The translations under genes and the position numbers were made by a program. A model generated the notes under the pieces. The model searched no databases, was not told the DNA's origin, and saw nothing but the letters and a program-made list of their open reading frames with translations. Below, one piece after another: positions 1 through 8,729 of a stretch of 64,000 nucleotides of DNA. This DNA is from Pandoraea bronchicola (lineage in GTDB: Bacteria; Pseudomonadota; Gammaproteobacteria; Burkholderiales; Burkholderiaceae). Every line of letters begins with the position of its first letter. Within the stretch, counting starts at the first letter, position 1. The stretch spans positions 620,001-684,000 of the forward strand of contig NZ_CABPST010000001.1 in assembly GCF_902459805.1 (NCBI RefSeq), read 5' to 3'.

Positions 1-641
1 AGCAAGGCACCGGGCACATCGATGCGGCGCTCGGCCCCCGGCGTGTGCGGCAGAAATCGGTAGGACGCGGCAAACGCGATCAGCCCGATCGGCAGATTGA
101 TGGCGAACAGCCAGCGCCAGTCGCCAAGCGACAGGATGACGGCTGCCACGCTGGGTCCGGCAGCCGTCGATAACGCCACGGTAAGCGCGAGCAGTGAAAT
201 GGCACGCCCACCCATCTGGGGCGGAAACACCATGCGCAGCAACGCGGGCACGATGGTCGACATGCACGCGCCGCACAGACCCTGCACCACACGCGCCGCG
301 ACAAGCCAGGCGAGACTCGGTGCAAGGGCGCAGCCGACCGAAGCGAGCGTGAAGCCGGCCACGCCGAACAGGAAGACGCGCCGATAGCCGAGCTTCTCGC
401 CGAGCGCCGCCAGCGGCAGCACGGCCATCGCGAAAATCAGTTGATATGCGTTGACGACCCACACGGTCGACGCCGGATCGGCCACGAGATCGCGCGCGAT
501 GGTCGGCAGCGCGACATTGGCGATGGACGCGTCCAGATTCCCGAGGAAGGTCCCCATCAAAATGGACGGCACGGCGATACGCCTGGCACTCGCCGCCATT
601 CCTTCGGCGAGCGGCGCGGAGGGTGCCTTCGGTTGGGTCAT
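1..641 (-). CDS. MFS drug transporter, DHA2 type (partial, C-terminus off the left edge)
   Basis: The minus frame is open from an ATG at 641 to the window edge (213 codons) with no stop, so only the N-terminal half is present. It begins MTQPKAPSAPLAEG and holds a first membrane segment containing GNLDASIANVALPTIARDL, the motif typical of EmrB/QacA-like 14-helix exporters. It continues with WVVNAYQLIFAMAVLPLAALGEKLGYRR (motif A-like loop) and later GDWRWLFAINLPIGL, another DHA2 hallmark. These proteins export toxic organic compounds across the inner membrane by proton antiport, and the substrate cannot be read from sequence. The porin lies upstream in the same direction, 373 bases away. Nothing ties the transporter to the catabolic genes except position. 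Confidence 0.85.
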   Translation of the reverse strand, partial: MTQPKAPSAPLAEGMAASARRIAVPSILMGTFLGNLDASIANVALPTIARDLVADPASTVWVVNAYQLIFAMAVLPLAALGEKLGYRRVFLFGVAGFTLASVGCALAPSLAWLVAARVVQGLCGACMSTIVPALLRMVFPPQMGGRAISLLALTVALSTAAGPSVAAVILSLGDWRWLFAINLPIGLIAFAASYRFLPHTPGAERRIDVPGAL

Positions 642-1014
642 ACGCAGATCATTGAGAGGCAGGTTCGGAACACAAAACGCACAGCAGGCGAGGAAGGTAC
701 ACGCGGGGGAATTCCGCGTACAGCGGAAAAAATGCGGCCCGGGAAGACCTTCGCTTGCGGCGAGTCTCATTGCCCGGGCCGGGCAGGAAAATCATGCGCA
801 ATGGCGCAGCTCGGGGAATGTTCGGCTGCGCACGGTCATGCCGCACGACGTCTGCCGGATCACTCTCTCGTGGCGCGCGGCACCGCCACCACGTCGTATG
901 CCGCGCAGCAGGGAGTGACGCAGCATCGCATCACGCGTGAAACGCCCCCCCGGACGTTTCACGCGCGTCAATCGCTCGCGATGCCGCGCTTTCTGGCGTC
1001 GTCAGAGCCACCGC
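642..1014. other. Intergenic stretch with no supported gene
   Basis: No reading frame here shows a recognisable protein or a good ribosome site. It lies between the end of the porin gene and the start of the MFS gene, so it must hold the MFS promoter. The only clear structure is a perfect 11-bp hairpin near the porin end, listed separately. Confidence 0.5.
934..965. terminator. Strong hairpin downstream of porin gene
   Basis: CGCGTGAAACG at 934-944 pairs perfectly with CGTTTCACGCG at 955-965 around a 10-base C-rich loop. It begins about 50 bases after the porin stop. There is no U-run on either strand, so it may be a 3'-end stabiliser rather than an intrinsic terminator. Confidence 0.4.
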
Positions 1015-2094
1015 TCAGAACGTGTGCTGGATGCCCAGCATCGTACCGAACTGATTGCCACCGGTGACGACCGAGCCGCCTGCGGCAATGGCCACGGCGC
1101 CGTTCTGGCTGTTCGCCACCCAGCCGGCCATGCCATACAGCGACGTGCGCTTCGAGAGCGAGTAGGTGGCGCGGCCGATAAGCATCGTGGCGTTGGCGCG
1201 GCTCTTCAACTGATAACGAATGGCCTGCGCGTCGAACGCCCAGGTGATCGTCGGCAGATAGGTGAAGCCGATGAAGTAGATGTCCGAGCGCAGCGATGCT
1301 GCGTCGGCGCTCACGTTGCGGTGAATCCAGCCGCCGCCCACGCGACCCGTCGACCACTTGTAGTAAGCATTGACGACCGAGTGCGAGTCGGTGTACTTCG
1401 CGCTGGTCAGCGGTGCCGCGGCGCCCGTGTTGCCGCGCATCTGGTCATACGAGGCCGAGATGCCGAAGTTCTCGTAGTCGTAGCCGATCAGGCCGGTGAA
1501 CTGCTTGCACGCCTGGTAGTTGCCCGCCACGTTGCCCGCGCAGTTCGTGGCCGACGGCCCCCCTGCGGCCGAGCCGTCGCGTCCAAAGCTGTACGTCGCG
1601 CCGAGCGTGACGCCGGAGAACTTGCCCATATAGCCGACGGCGCTGTCGCTACGTGCGTTGGCGATGTATGGGTCGATACTGGCCAGCGAGAAGATCGACG
1701 GTCCGATCACGTCGGCGTTGCCCGTGACATAGAACGTCATGTTGTTCTGACGGCCAATGAGGAACGTACCCCATGCGCCCGACAGCCCCACGTTCGCCTG
1801 ACGGCCGAACAGACGCCCGCCGTAGTTCAGGCTGCCGGTGCCCGGCTGGAAGCCGTTTTCCAACGTAAAGACGGCCTTCAGACCACCGCCCAGATCCTCG
1901 ACACCCTTGAAGCCAAAGCGCGACGGCACCTTGCCCGTGAGCGTCGGCTCGCCGATGAAGCTGCCGCCCCCGGCGGCGTTGTTGTAGTAAGCGACACCGG
2001 TATCGACGATCCCGTACAGCGTCACGTTGCTTTGAGCGTGAGCCAGGCCTGCACCCAGCAGCAGGCCAGCGGCCAATGCGTGTTTCACTTTCAC
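1015..2094 (-). CDS. Gram-negative porin (GBP/OmpC-like trimeric porin)
   Basis: General diffusion porin of the outer membrane, about 359 residues, the usual length for the beta-proteobacterial porin_4 family. I choose a GTG start at 2094 because AAGGGGA lies 6 bases upstream and because it leads straight into a signal peptide (VKVKHALAAGLLLGAGLAHA, cleavage after AHA). The mature N-terminus SNVTLYGIVDTG is the hallmark first strand of this family. LGGGLKAVFTLENGF and the terminal aromatic residue (IQHTF) also fit a 16-strand barrel that ends in Phe. A longer reading to 2181 adds 29 unlikely residues. It sits just after the aromatic-acid gene set in the same direction and could help the acids cross the outer membrane, but that is inference. 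Confidence 0.9.
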   Translation of the reverse strand: MKVKHALAAGLLLGAGLAHAQSNVTLYGIVDTGVAYYNNAAGGGSFIGEPTLTGKVPSRFGFKGVEDLGGGLKAVFTLENGFQPGTGSLNYGGRLFGRQANVGLSGAWGTFLIGRQNNMTFYVTGNADVIGPSIFSLASIDPYIANARSDSAVGYMGKFSGVTLGATYSFGRDGSAAGGPSATNCAGNVAGNYQACKQFTGLIGYDYENFGISASYDQMRGNTGAAAPLTSAKYTDSHSVVNAYYKWSTGRVGGGWIHRNVSADAASLRSDIYFIGFTYLPTITWAFDAQAIRYQLKSRANATMLIGRATYSLSKRTSLYGMAGWVANSQNGAVAIAAGGSVVTGGNQFGTMLGIQHTF

Positions 2095-2320
2095 TTCTGT
2101 CCCCTTGTTTTTGAAATACACAGCAACTACAGACTTCAACCTCCGGACCGGTGGCAATGTCGCCGGCCCAGCCTTTTTCAAGACGGCACTACGGCCGACT
2201 CAGGTACTGCCCTTTCCCTGCGCTTGTTGCGCTGCCGGGTGATCGCTGCCGCCTCCTGAACTACGCTTTCGGCATCGATCCCCGGTGATTTTTGGCGCGA
2301 CGTGCGGTGCTGTTTTTTCC

Positions 2321-2803
2321 TCACGCCTCGCGAATGAAAGTGAAACGCGCTTCACGGCGGGCAATGCGCCAGCCCTGCACGGTCCGGACAAACGTATCTT
2401 CGAATTCCCCCATCACCTGCCGGCCCTGCGCCGGACGGCCGAACGGCCCCGGCGTGTCCTGCGCCGATCCGCTCCAGAGCAGCACCGTGCTGCTGCCGAT
2501 CGCCCCCGTGGGCGACGTCACGTCGATCAGCACGTTGCCCACGAGATGGCGCGTGAGCCGGTCCGCCGGCCGGTCGGCATAGGCGGCCGCAATGGCGGCC
2601 GGTCCGACGAGCGTGTCGCCATTGGGGCGCACGAGCACGCCTTCGTCGGCGAACAGCGCGGCGAGTCCTTGCGGATCGCGCCGGTCGTTACACGCCACGA
2701 AGCGCATCACGAGGTCGTGGCACGCTTGTTTCGCGAGCAGCACGTCGAGCGCCTTCGGATCGACGCCGGATGTCATGTCCTGATGCGTGGTGTCGTGCGT
2801 CAT
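2321..2803 (-). CDS. SnoaL-like / NTF2-fold polyketide-cyclase-type protein
   Basis: About 160 residues. The start at 2803 has AAAGGAG 11 bases upstream and overlaps the stop of the upstream hydrolase gene by ATGA, which argues for translational coupling. The fold is indicated by LLAKQACHDLVMRFVACNDRRDPQGLAALFADEGVLV near the N-terminus, then a GPAAIAAAY segment, and a C-terminal GEFEDTFVRTVQGWRIARREARF strand pair. This is the pattern of the SnoaL_4 family, which includes ring-hydroxylase small-subunit relatives and isomerases. No catalytic role can be assigned. As the last gene of the gal-type operon it may act on a ring-cleavage product or related metabolite. Confidence 0.75.
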   Translation of the reverse strand: MTHDTTHQDMTSGVDPKALDVLLAKQACHDLVMRFVACNDRRDPQGLAALFADEGVLVRPNGDTLVGPAAIAAAYADRPADRLTRHLVGNVLIDVTSPTGAIGSSTVLLWSGSAQDTPGPFGRPAQGRQVMGEFEDTFVRTVQGWRIARREARFTFIREA

Positions 2804-3555
2804 GCTGGCCGCTCCTTTGCGAGTGCTTCGGAAGACGCCGGACGCGCGAGCCACGCATGCATGGCATCGGCCACGTCTTGCGGTCGCTCCATCGGGCTCA
2901 TATGACCGCTGTGTTCGACGACGTGCAGCACGGCGTCCGGCATCAGGGCGGCCATGATTTCGTGTCGCGCGAGCGGGCTCCAGGTGTCCTGACGTCCGCA
3001 CAGCACGAGCGTCGGACAACGCACCTCGCCGAGCAGCGACGTCGCATCCGGCCGTCCGAGCAGCGCATGAATCTGTGCGGCGAACTGATCGGGATTGCTG
3101 CGCTCGATCATGTCGAGAATCGCATCGAAGAGCGGCGTGCCGATCTGGTCGGGATGCACCATGCCGGTCGCCCACACCTGTCCCATCGCACGCATACCGG
3201 CCTCGCGCGCACGAGCGAGCAATGCCGCGCGCCCACTGCGCTCCTTATCGGCAGCTTCGCCATCGGGCAGCGCCTGATAACCGGTGTCGAGCAGCGCGAG
3301 ATGCGTCACGCGCTGCGGAGCGCGACGCACGACTTCGAGCGCTACGCGTCCGCCCATCGAATGCCCGGCGAGGGCGAAGCGCGGCTCGGACGTACTCGCC
3401 AGCACGTGATCGGCCATCGCCTCGATGCTGTCGAGTGCGCCCCACGCGGGAACGCGGCAATCGTATTGCGGCAGCAGCGCGGCAGTCGCGGCCCACGCCA
3501 CCTGGTCGCAAAGCAAGCCGGGAAGCATGAGCAACGGGGGACGTTCGATGGTCAT
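2800..3555 (-). CDS. Alpha/beta-hydrolase fold esterase/lactonase-type enzyme
   Basis: A 251-residue alpha/beta hydrolase. The nucleophile elbow GHSMGG (Ser66), the acid in LVLCGRQD and the histidine in VVEHSGHMSPMERP form the expected triad, and LPGLLCDQ supplies an oxyanion-side HG-like loop. The start at 3555 follows GGGAGGG and overlaps the galD stop by ATGA. Its place between galD and the SnoaL gene suggests that it hydrolyses an ester or lactone in the same pathway. Examples would be the methyl ester formed when 3-O-methylgallate is ring-cleaved, or a galloyl or feruloyl ester. The substrate is inference. Length and motifs also fit MhpC-like C-C hydrolases. Confidence 0.8.
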   Translation of the reverse strand: MTIERPPLLMLPGLLCDQVAWAATAALLPQYDCRVPAWGALDSIEAMADHVLASTSEPRFALAGHSMGGRVALEVVRRAPQRVTHLALLDTGYQALPDGEAADKERSGRAALLARAREAGMRAMGQVWATGMVHPDQIGTPLFDAILDMIERSNPDQFAAQIHALLGRPDATSLLGEVRCPTLVLCGRQDTWSPLARHEIMAALMPDAVLHVVEHSGHMSPMERPQDVADAMHAWLARPASSEALAKERPA

Positions 3556-4670
3556 GACTTCCCTCCCTGCGCCCAGACTCGAGCGGGTATGCAAACCTCA
3601 CCGTCGAACAGCCAGCGAGCAGTGCGCAATAGTCCGGCGCCGGTAACGTCCGGCCCGCCGTCGACACCGGCGCCAAGTACCAGACGCACCGTGAATTCGC
3701 CCGTCGGATGTTCGATGGCAAGCAGCGGAGCGTCGCCGTCAGGCACCACCGCCATCTCGTGGCAGACGGTGCCCGGCAGTGCTGCGGCCGTCGCTACACT
3801 GACCGCTGCCAGCACGCCAATGGACGAGTGGCAACGGTGCGGAATGAAACAACGCGTCGCGAGCGCACCACCGGCCTGCGGCGGGGCAACGAGACACATT
3901 TTGGGCACCGTGCGCGAGCGCACGTCGCCGAGATTCATGCGCGGACCGGCGGCCAGACGAATCGCCTCGATCCTGTCTCGCATGTCCTGAAACGCCGCGC
4001 CCGATTCGAGCTGTTCGCAGGACTCCGCGCCGGTACTCCCCAGGTCTGCCGCGCGCATGAGCACGAGCGGCATACCGTTGTCGATGCACGTCACCGTGAC
4101 GCCTTCCACGACATCCTGACGTTGCCCGGTCGGAAACAGCGCGCCGCAAGACGAGCCTGCCGTGTCGCGGAACATCAACGGCACCGGGGCGGCCGTACCC
4201 GGCACGCCGTCGATGGCGACGTCGCCGTCGTACTTCACTACGCCGCCCGGGGTCTGCACGGTCGCGACTGCCACCTGCCCGGTATTGACCATGTGAATGC
4301 CGACGTCGGTCACGTCCCCTGCGGTGGCTACGAGCCCCCGCTCGATCGCAAACGGTCCCACGCCTGCCAGGAGGTTGCCGCAGTTCTGTCCGTAGTCGAC
4401 ACGCGCTTCGTCGACCACGACCTGTGCAAAGAGATAGTCGACGTCCGCATCGGGCCGCGTGGCGCGAGACACGATGGCGACCTTGCTCGTGAGCGGATTC
4501 GCACCGCCCATCCCATCGATCTGACGGTCGTCGGGCGAGCCCATCGCTGCGAGCAGTACGGCGTCGCGCGCGGCAGCATCGGCAGGCAGATCGTCCGCGA
4601 GGAAGTACAGCCCCTTGGAGGTGCCTCCCCGCATGACCGCCGCGCGGATACGCGTTTGAGAATGCTTCAT
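3552..4670 (-). CDS. galD: 4-oxalomesaconate tautomerase (PrpF/DUF453 family)
   Basis: 372 residues, matching GalD and PrpF proteins. The N-terminus RAAVMRGGTSKGLYFLADDLP is the family signature, followed by GMGGANPLTSKVAIV, a cysteine-containing YGQNCGNLLAGVGPFAIE segment and a second half that mirrors the first (diaminopimelate-epimerase-like fold). PrpF works in the 2-methylcitrate cycle, but no prpBCD genes are near. The galC and galB genes just upstream make GalD, which interconverts keto and enol 4-oxalomesaconate in gallate catabolism, the better call. The start at 4670 is chosen because the family signature begins there, and the longer in-frame reading upstream is not protein-like. 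It lies 19 bases after galC and overlaps the hydrolase by ATGA. Confidence 0.85.
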   Translation of the reverse strand: MKHSQTRIRAAVMRGGTSKGLYFLADDLPADAAARDAVLLAAMGSPDDRQIDGMGGANPLTSKVAIVSRATRPDADVDYLFAQVVVDEARVDYGQNCGNLLAGVGPFAIERGLVATAGDVTDVGIHMVNTGQVAVATVQTPGGVVKYDGDVAIDGVPGTAAPVPLMFRDTAGSSCGALFPTGQRQDVVEGVTVTCIDNGMPLVLMRAADLGSTGAESCEQLESGAAFQDMRDRIEAIRLAAGPRMNLGDVRSRTVPKMCLVAPPQAGGALATRCFIPHRCHSSIGVLAAVSVATAAALPGTVCHEMAVVPDGDAPLLAIEHPTGEFTVRLVLGAGVDGGPDVTGAGLLRTARWLFDGEVCIPARVWAQGGKS

Positions 4671-4689
4671 GTCGGTCAAGTCGCCGTCC

Positions 4690-5394
4690 TCACTCGCCTT
4701 GCAGCTCGTCGAGCGAGTCGACGTAGCGCAAGCCCTTCGCGGCGAGACGCTCGCGCATCTTGTAATAGTCCAGCCCCAGCGTGCCGCCCGCGAGCACACC
4801 GCGTTTGTAGGCTTCATCGGCACCGCGTGCGGCGGCGGCCTTGGCAACGATCTGCGCGGTGGCGAACGGCACCACGACCACACCGTCGTCGTCGGCCACG
4901 ATCACGTCGCCCGGGTTCACGATCTGGTTGGCGCAGACGACCGGCACGTTCACCGAGCCGAGCGTCTCCTTGACCGTGCCTTGCGACGAAATGGCCTTCG
5001 ACCACACCGGGAACTGCATCTCGGTGAGCGTGCCGATGTCTCGGCACCCGGCGTCGATGATGAGTCCGGCCACGCCGCGTGCTTTCATCGACGTGGCGAG
5101 AAGATCGCCGAAATAACCGTCGTCGCAGGGCGATGTCACGCCCACCACGACGATGTCGCCCGGCTGCGCCTGTTCCACCGCAACGTGCAGCATCCAGTTG
5201 TCCGAGGGCGGTGCCAGCACCGTCACGGCGCTGCCTGCGACGGCGGCGCCCGCGTAGATCGGACGCAGATAGGTAGCCATCAAGCCGAGACGGCTTTGCG
5301 CTTCGTGTACGGTCGCGCTGCCTGCGCTGCGCAGAATGTCGAGCGTAGCGGCATCGACCCGGGGAATCTGACGAACGACGACGCCGCGAATCAT
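4690..5394 (-). CDS. galC: 4-carboxy-4-hydroxy-2-oxoadipate aldolase / oxaloacetate decarboxylase (RraA-like)
   Basis: 234 residues of the RraA-like class II pyruvate aldolase family (LigK, GalC, ProA). The enzyme splits 4-carboxy-4-hydroxy-2-oxoadipate into pyruvate and oxaloacetate using a divalent metal. Visible signatures are [14 protein letters not shown] near residue 25, [24 protein letters not shown] (metal- and substrate-binding Asp and Arg) and [17 protein letters not shown]. The C-terminal [11 protein letters not shown] region is typical of the long aldolase version, not of bare RraA. The start at 5394 overlaps the galB stop by ATGA. With galB and galD this completes conversion of 4-oxalomesaconate to central metabolites. 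Confidence 0.9.
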   Translation of the reverse strand: MIRGVVVRQIPRVDAATLDILRSAGSATVHEAQSRLGLMATYLRPIYAGAAVAGSAVTVLAPPSDNWMLHVAVEQAQPGDIVVVGVTSPCDDGYFGDLLATSMKARGVAGLIIDAGCRDIGTLTEMQFPVWSKAISSQGTVKETLGSVNVPVVCANQIVNPGDVIVADDDGVVVVPFATAQIVAKAAAARGADEAYKRGVLAGGTLGLDYYKMRERLAAKGLRYVDSLDELQGE

Positions 5395-6146
5395 GACAGT
5401 TGCTCCGTGACGACCGGCGTGAGGCGCATCAGCCCTTCCGCGTATTTGATGTCGCGCGCAGCCGTGATGCCGATGTTGCGCTTGGCTTGCACACCGCGTT
5501 GCAACGCCACGCGCGTGTAGTAATCCCACAAGTGCTCCTGACCGGCCATGCACTCGATAGCGGCGCGCTTCTTGTCCCACACCGGCGTGATATCCACGAA
5601 GGTGTTCGGAATCCATTCGCACTGCTCGGTCTGATGCGGCTCGAACGCGAGCACCGCCGGGGCGCCGATGATTTTCTCGCCCGGCTTGTGGCCTTCGGCC
5701 TGCGCAATCACGCGCGCTTCCTGCGTGACGTGCATCGCCAGCGGATGATCGAAGTTGTACGGGTCCTTTTCCGAATGACTCAGCACGAACGACGGTTGCA
5801 CGTCGCGATAAATGTCGACGAGCCGGAACAACGTCTCATCGGACACCCGCATCGGGTAGTCGCCGATGTCGAGGAATTCGATCTCCGCGCCGAGGATGTC
5901 GGCGGCGCGCTGCGCCTCTTCGCGACGCGCAGCCTTGACCTTCGCTTCCGTCATCTCTGCGCCTTTGCGCCAGAGCTTGGCCGACTCGCCGCGCTCGCCA
6001 AACGACAGGCAGACGATTTTCATGCGATACCCCTGAGCAACGTGCGTGGCAATCGTGCCCGCAGCGCGCCAGACAAAGTCCGCCGAATGCGCGCTGACGA
6101 CGAGGCCTGCCAATGCGCGCGAAGAGGTGTTCTGTGATGTGCTCAT
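5391..6146 (-). CDS. galB: 4-oxalomesaconate hydratase, PIG-L/LmbE-type
   Basis: 251 residues of the PIG-L/LmbE fold. [18 protein letters not shown] carries the N-terminal metal motif in the variant form seen in GalB rather than the AHPDD of deacetylases. [27 protein letters not shown] and [16 protein letters not shown] (second metal site) follow. Gallate pathways of pseudomonads use such a zinc hydratase, unrelated to LigJ, to hydrate 4-oxalomesaconate. Immediate coupling to galC (ATGA) and the galD gene makes this assignment strong. A plain N-acyl-sugar deacetylase is the alternative, but the context does not favour it. It begins 35 bases after the end of the ABC ATPase gene. Confidence 0.87.
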   Translation of the reverse strand: MSTSQNTSSRALAGLVVSAHSADFVWRAAGTIATHVAQGYRMKIVCLSFGERGESAKLWRKGAEMTEAKVKAARREEAQRAADILGAEIEFLDIGDYPMRVSDETLFRLVDIYRDVQPSFVLSHSEKDPYNFDHPLAMHVTQEARVIAQAEGHKPGEKIIGAPAVLAFEPHQTEQCEWIPNTFVDITPVWDKKRAAIECMAGQEHLWDYYTRVALQRGVQAKRNIGITAARDIKYAEGLMRLTPVVTEQLS

Positions 6147-6181
6147 GTGATTGACGTCAATACGTGTTGTGGGCTGCCTGT

Positions 6182-6901
6182 TCAGGCGCTTTCCAGTCCG
6201 ACCAGCGTGGCGAGCAATTCCGGCGACGCCGCGAGTTCACTGCTGCGCCCGGCCCAGACCTCGCGGCCCCGGTCGAGCACCAGCGCCCGGTCGGTCAGCT
6301 CCAGCCCCAGTTCCGCGTGCTGCTCCACGAGCACCACGCCCATGCCGCCATCGGCGCGCAACTTCCAGAACGCGTCGACCAGTTGATCGACGATCACCGG
6401 TGCGAGCCCTTCGAACGGCTCGTCGAACAAAATCACGCGGGGATTGCCGATCAGCGCACGGCCGATGGCGAGCATCTGCTGCTCACCGCCCGAGAGCTGG
6501 TTGCCGAGGTTGCGGCGCCGTTCGTGCAATCGCGGGAACAGGTCGTATACGCGATCGAGCGTCCAGTCGGCGTCGTCATTGCCCATGGCCGAGACTTGCA
6601 AGTTCTCTTCGACCGAGAGCGACTTGAAAATCTCGCGCTCCTGCGGCACCAGCGCCAGCCCGGCGCGGGCACGCTTGTACGCAGGCCACGACGAAATGTC
6701 GTCGCCGCGGTAGCGCACCGCCCCCCCGTGGCGCGTGGTCAGTCCCAGCAGGCTGAGCAACAGCGTGCTCTTGCCCACGCCGTTGCGGCCGAGAATGGCG
6801 ACGGCTTCTCCCGTCCCCACGCGCAGGCTCAGGTCTTCGAGCACGATGGTCTCGCCGTACCCGGCACTCAGTGCGCCAACTTCGAGCAGCATGTCAGTCA
6901 T
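6182..6901 (-). CDS. Branched-chain-type ABC transporter ATP-binding protein (LivF-like)
   Basis: ATPase of the HAAT importer family, about 239 residues. Walker A is GRNGVGKST, the Q-loop LVPQEREIF, the ABC signature LSGGEQQMLAIGRAL, Walker B RVILFDEP and the H-loop VLVEQHAEL. The start at 6901 (MTDMLLEVGAL) lies inside the end of the livG-like gene, an 8-base overlap, and fits the family N-terminus. A longer reading adds 11 residues from the overlap. It powers the importer together with the LivG-like subunit and the two permeases. Confidence 0.92.
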   Translation of the reverse strand: MTDMLLEVGALSAGYGETIVLEDLSLRVGTGEAVAILGRNGVGKSTLLLSLLGLTTRHGGAVRYRGDDISSWPAYKRARAGLALVPQEREIFKSLSVEENLQVSAMGNDDADWTLDRVYDLFPRLHERRRNLGNQLSGGEQQMLAIGRALIGNPRVILFDEPFEGLAPVIVDQLVDAFWKLRADGGMGVVLVEQHAELGLELTDRALVLDRGREVWAGRSSELAASPELLATLVGLESA

Positions 6902-7646
6902 GATGGCGACGCCCCAGATAAATGTCGCGCACACGCGGATCGCTGCGCACTTCGTCCTTCTCGCCTTCCATCAACACCGCGCCTTCGACCAGCACCGTGA
7001 TGCGGCGCGCGAAGCGGAAGACCAGATCCATGTCGTGTTCGATGACCATCACCGCCACGTCTTCGGGCAGGCGTTCGAGCAGTTCGAACAGCTTGCGTCC
7101 CTGCCCCGACGGCACGCCTGCGACCGGCTCGTCGAGCAGCAGCACCTTGGGGTCGAGCGCCAGGCCCAGCGCGATCTCCACCTGACGGCGCTGGCCATAA
7201 GCCAACTCGTTGATACGCTTGCCTGCGAGGTCGAGCATGCCCAGCTCGCGCAGACGCTCCGCTGCCTCCTCCACCACCGCCGGACGGCTCGCGAGCGGCT
7301 TGCCGATACGGCCGTCGAGACCGCGCCGCGACGTAAGCGCGAGCGCCACGTTCTCGGCCACGGTAAGGGTGTCGAACAATGTATTGAGCTGAAACGTTCG
7401 AGCCAGCCCCAGCTTCACGCGCTTGTGCGACGGCATCGACGTCACGTCCGTGCCGCCCACGCGCACCACACCCGCGTTCGGCTTGAGCACGCCGGTAAGC
7501 AGATTCATCAACGTGCTCTTGCCTGCCCCATTCGGGCCGATCAACGCGTGCCGCGCACCGACGGGCAGCGACAGGCTGACGTTGCGGGTGACGTCCAACT
7601 GGCCAAAGCGCTTGGACAGTCCTTGAATTTCGAGTGCAGCGCTCAC
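6894..7646 (-). CDS. Branched-chain-type ABC transporter ATP-binding protein (LivG-like)
   Basis: 250 residues. GPNGAGKST (Walker A), LARTFQ (Q-loop), a degenerate signature LAYGQRRQVEIALGL and VLLLDEPVAGV (Walker B) are seen, and EHDMDLVF gives the H-loop. This is the LivG half of a heterodimeric ATPase. The stop overlaps the next ATPase gene and the start overlaps the permease stop by ATGA, so all transporter genes appear translationally coupled. Confidence 0.92.
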   Translation of the reverse strand: MSAALEIQGLSKRFGQLDVTRNVSLSLPVGARHALIGPNGAGKSTLMNLLTGVLKPNAGVVRVGGTDVTSMPSHKRVKLGLARTFQLNTLFDTLTVAENVALALTSRRGLDGRIGKPLASRPAVVEEAAERLRELGMLDLAGKRINELAYGQRRQVEIALGLALDPKVLLLDEPVAGVPSGQGRKLFELLERLPEDVAVMVIEHDMDLVFRFARRITVLVEGAVLMEGEKDEVRSDPRVRDIYLGRRHHD

Positions 7647-8722
7647 GGCGTCACCTCCTTGTCCGTGGTCGTTGCCTTGGCACTGCCAGCCTCCGGGGGC
7701 GTCGCGCCCTGACGAGGACGACGCAGGCGTGCCGCGAACCGATCCACCAGTCCGATCAGGCCATCGGGGGCGAAGCGCACCACGACGATCAGCAGCACGC
7801 CAAGCGCAGCGAGCCAGTTCGTCGGGTCGATCGCCGCGATGCGGTCGGACAGCACCATGAACACGACGGCGCCAAGCACCGCGCCATACAGACGCCCAGT
7901 GCCGCCCAACGCGAGCATCACGAGAACATTGGCCGAAAGCGTGAACGACAAGGTGTCGAGCGCGACAATGTTGTTCACCTGCGCCGACAGCGCACCGGCG
8001 ACACCTGCGACAGCGGCAGCGAGGGTGTACAGCATCAGACGACGCAGCCCGACGCGCACACCGAGCAGCGACATGCGCATGGCGTTCTCCCGAATGCCCT
8101 GCACAGTCAGGCCGAACGGGGAATTCACGAGAAACTGTGTGAACAGATACACGACGAGCAGTACCGCCAGCGCATAGAGATACGCGGTGTGGCCGTAGAT
8201 GTCGAACTCGAACAGACCGAGCAAGGGCGCAATGGTGTAGCCGGTCAGACCGTCGTCGCCCATCGTGATCGACTTGGCGACGTTACCCGCTTCGTAGAGC
8301 AGCGTGGCACACACCAACGTGAGCATGATCTGCGTGAGACCACTCACCCGCAGCACCACGACGCCGGTGATGAGTCCCACGACCGCCGCAACGACAGCGC
8401 CCGCCGCCAGACCCAGCAGTGGATTGGGCGACACGTGCAACGCAAAGAGTCCCGCCGCATAGGCCCCGCTACCGAAGAACGCGGCGTGCCCCAACGTCTC
8501 GATACCGCAATAGCCCTGCACCAGATCAAGCGAGAGCGCGAAGATGATCATGATCAGCACGCTCGTCGCGAGCGCGAGATACAGATCGGCGAAGAAGTAA
8601 GTGGCGACGGCGGCGGCGAGCAGCACCGCGTCGAGCGCGCCAAGACGCTTGCGACGCAGCGCAGGCGCGACCTGCGCCGCACCCGTGGCCGGCGGCAGAG
8701 GATTCATATGAGACATCGTCAC
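7643..8722 (-). CDS. Branched-chain-type ABC transporter permease (LivM-like)
   Basis: 359 residues with eight or more hydrophobic segments. The LivM signature is LDLVQGYCGIETLGHAAFFGSGAYAAGLF, followed by a long conserved loop FLVNSPFGLTVQGIRENAMRMSLLGV, the site that meets the ATPase. The N-terminal 25 residues are hydrophilic (cytoplasmic). The C-terminus carries a short charged tail after RFAPDGLIGLVDRF. Start options are 8722 (MTM) or 8716 (MSH). It lies 7 bases downstream of the LivH-like gene. Confidence 0.9.
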   Translation of the reverse strand: MTMSHMNPLPPATGAAQVAPALRRKRLGALDAVLLAAAVATYFFADLYLALATSVLIMIIFALSLDLVQGYCGIETLGHAAFFGSGAYAAGLFALHVSPNPLLGLAAGAVVAAVVGLITGVVVLRVSGLTQIMLTLVCATLLYEAGNVAKSITMGDDGLTGYTIAPLLGLFEFDIYGHTAYLYALAVLLVVYLFTQFLVNSPFGLTVQGIRENAMRMSLLGVRVGLRRLMLYTLAAAVAGVAGALSAQVNNIVALDTLSFTLSANVLVMLALGGTGRLYGAVLGAVVFMVLSDRIAAIDPTNWLAALGVLLIVVVRFAPDGLIGLVDRFAARLRRPRQGATPPEAGSAKATTTDKEVTP

Positions 8723-8729
8723 CCTCCGC

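Noticed and set aside
3552-4670. PrpF isomerase of the 2-methylcitrate cycle
   Set aside because: No prpB, prpC or acnD gene is nearby, while galB and galC are directly coupled upstream.
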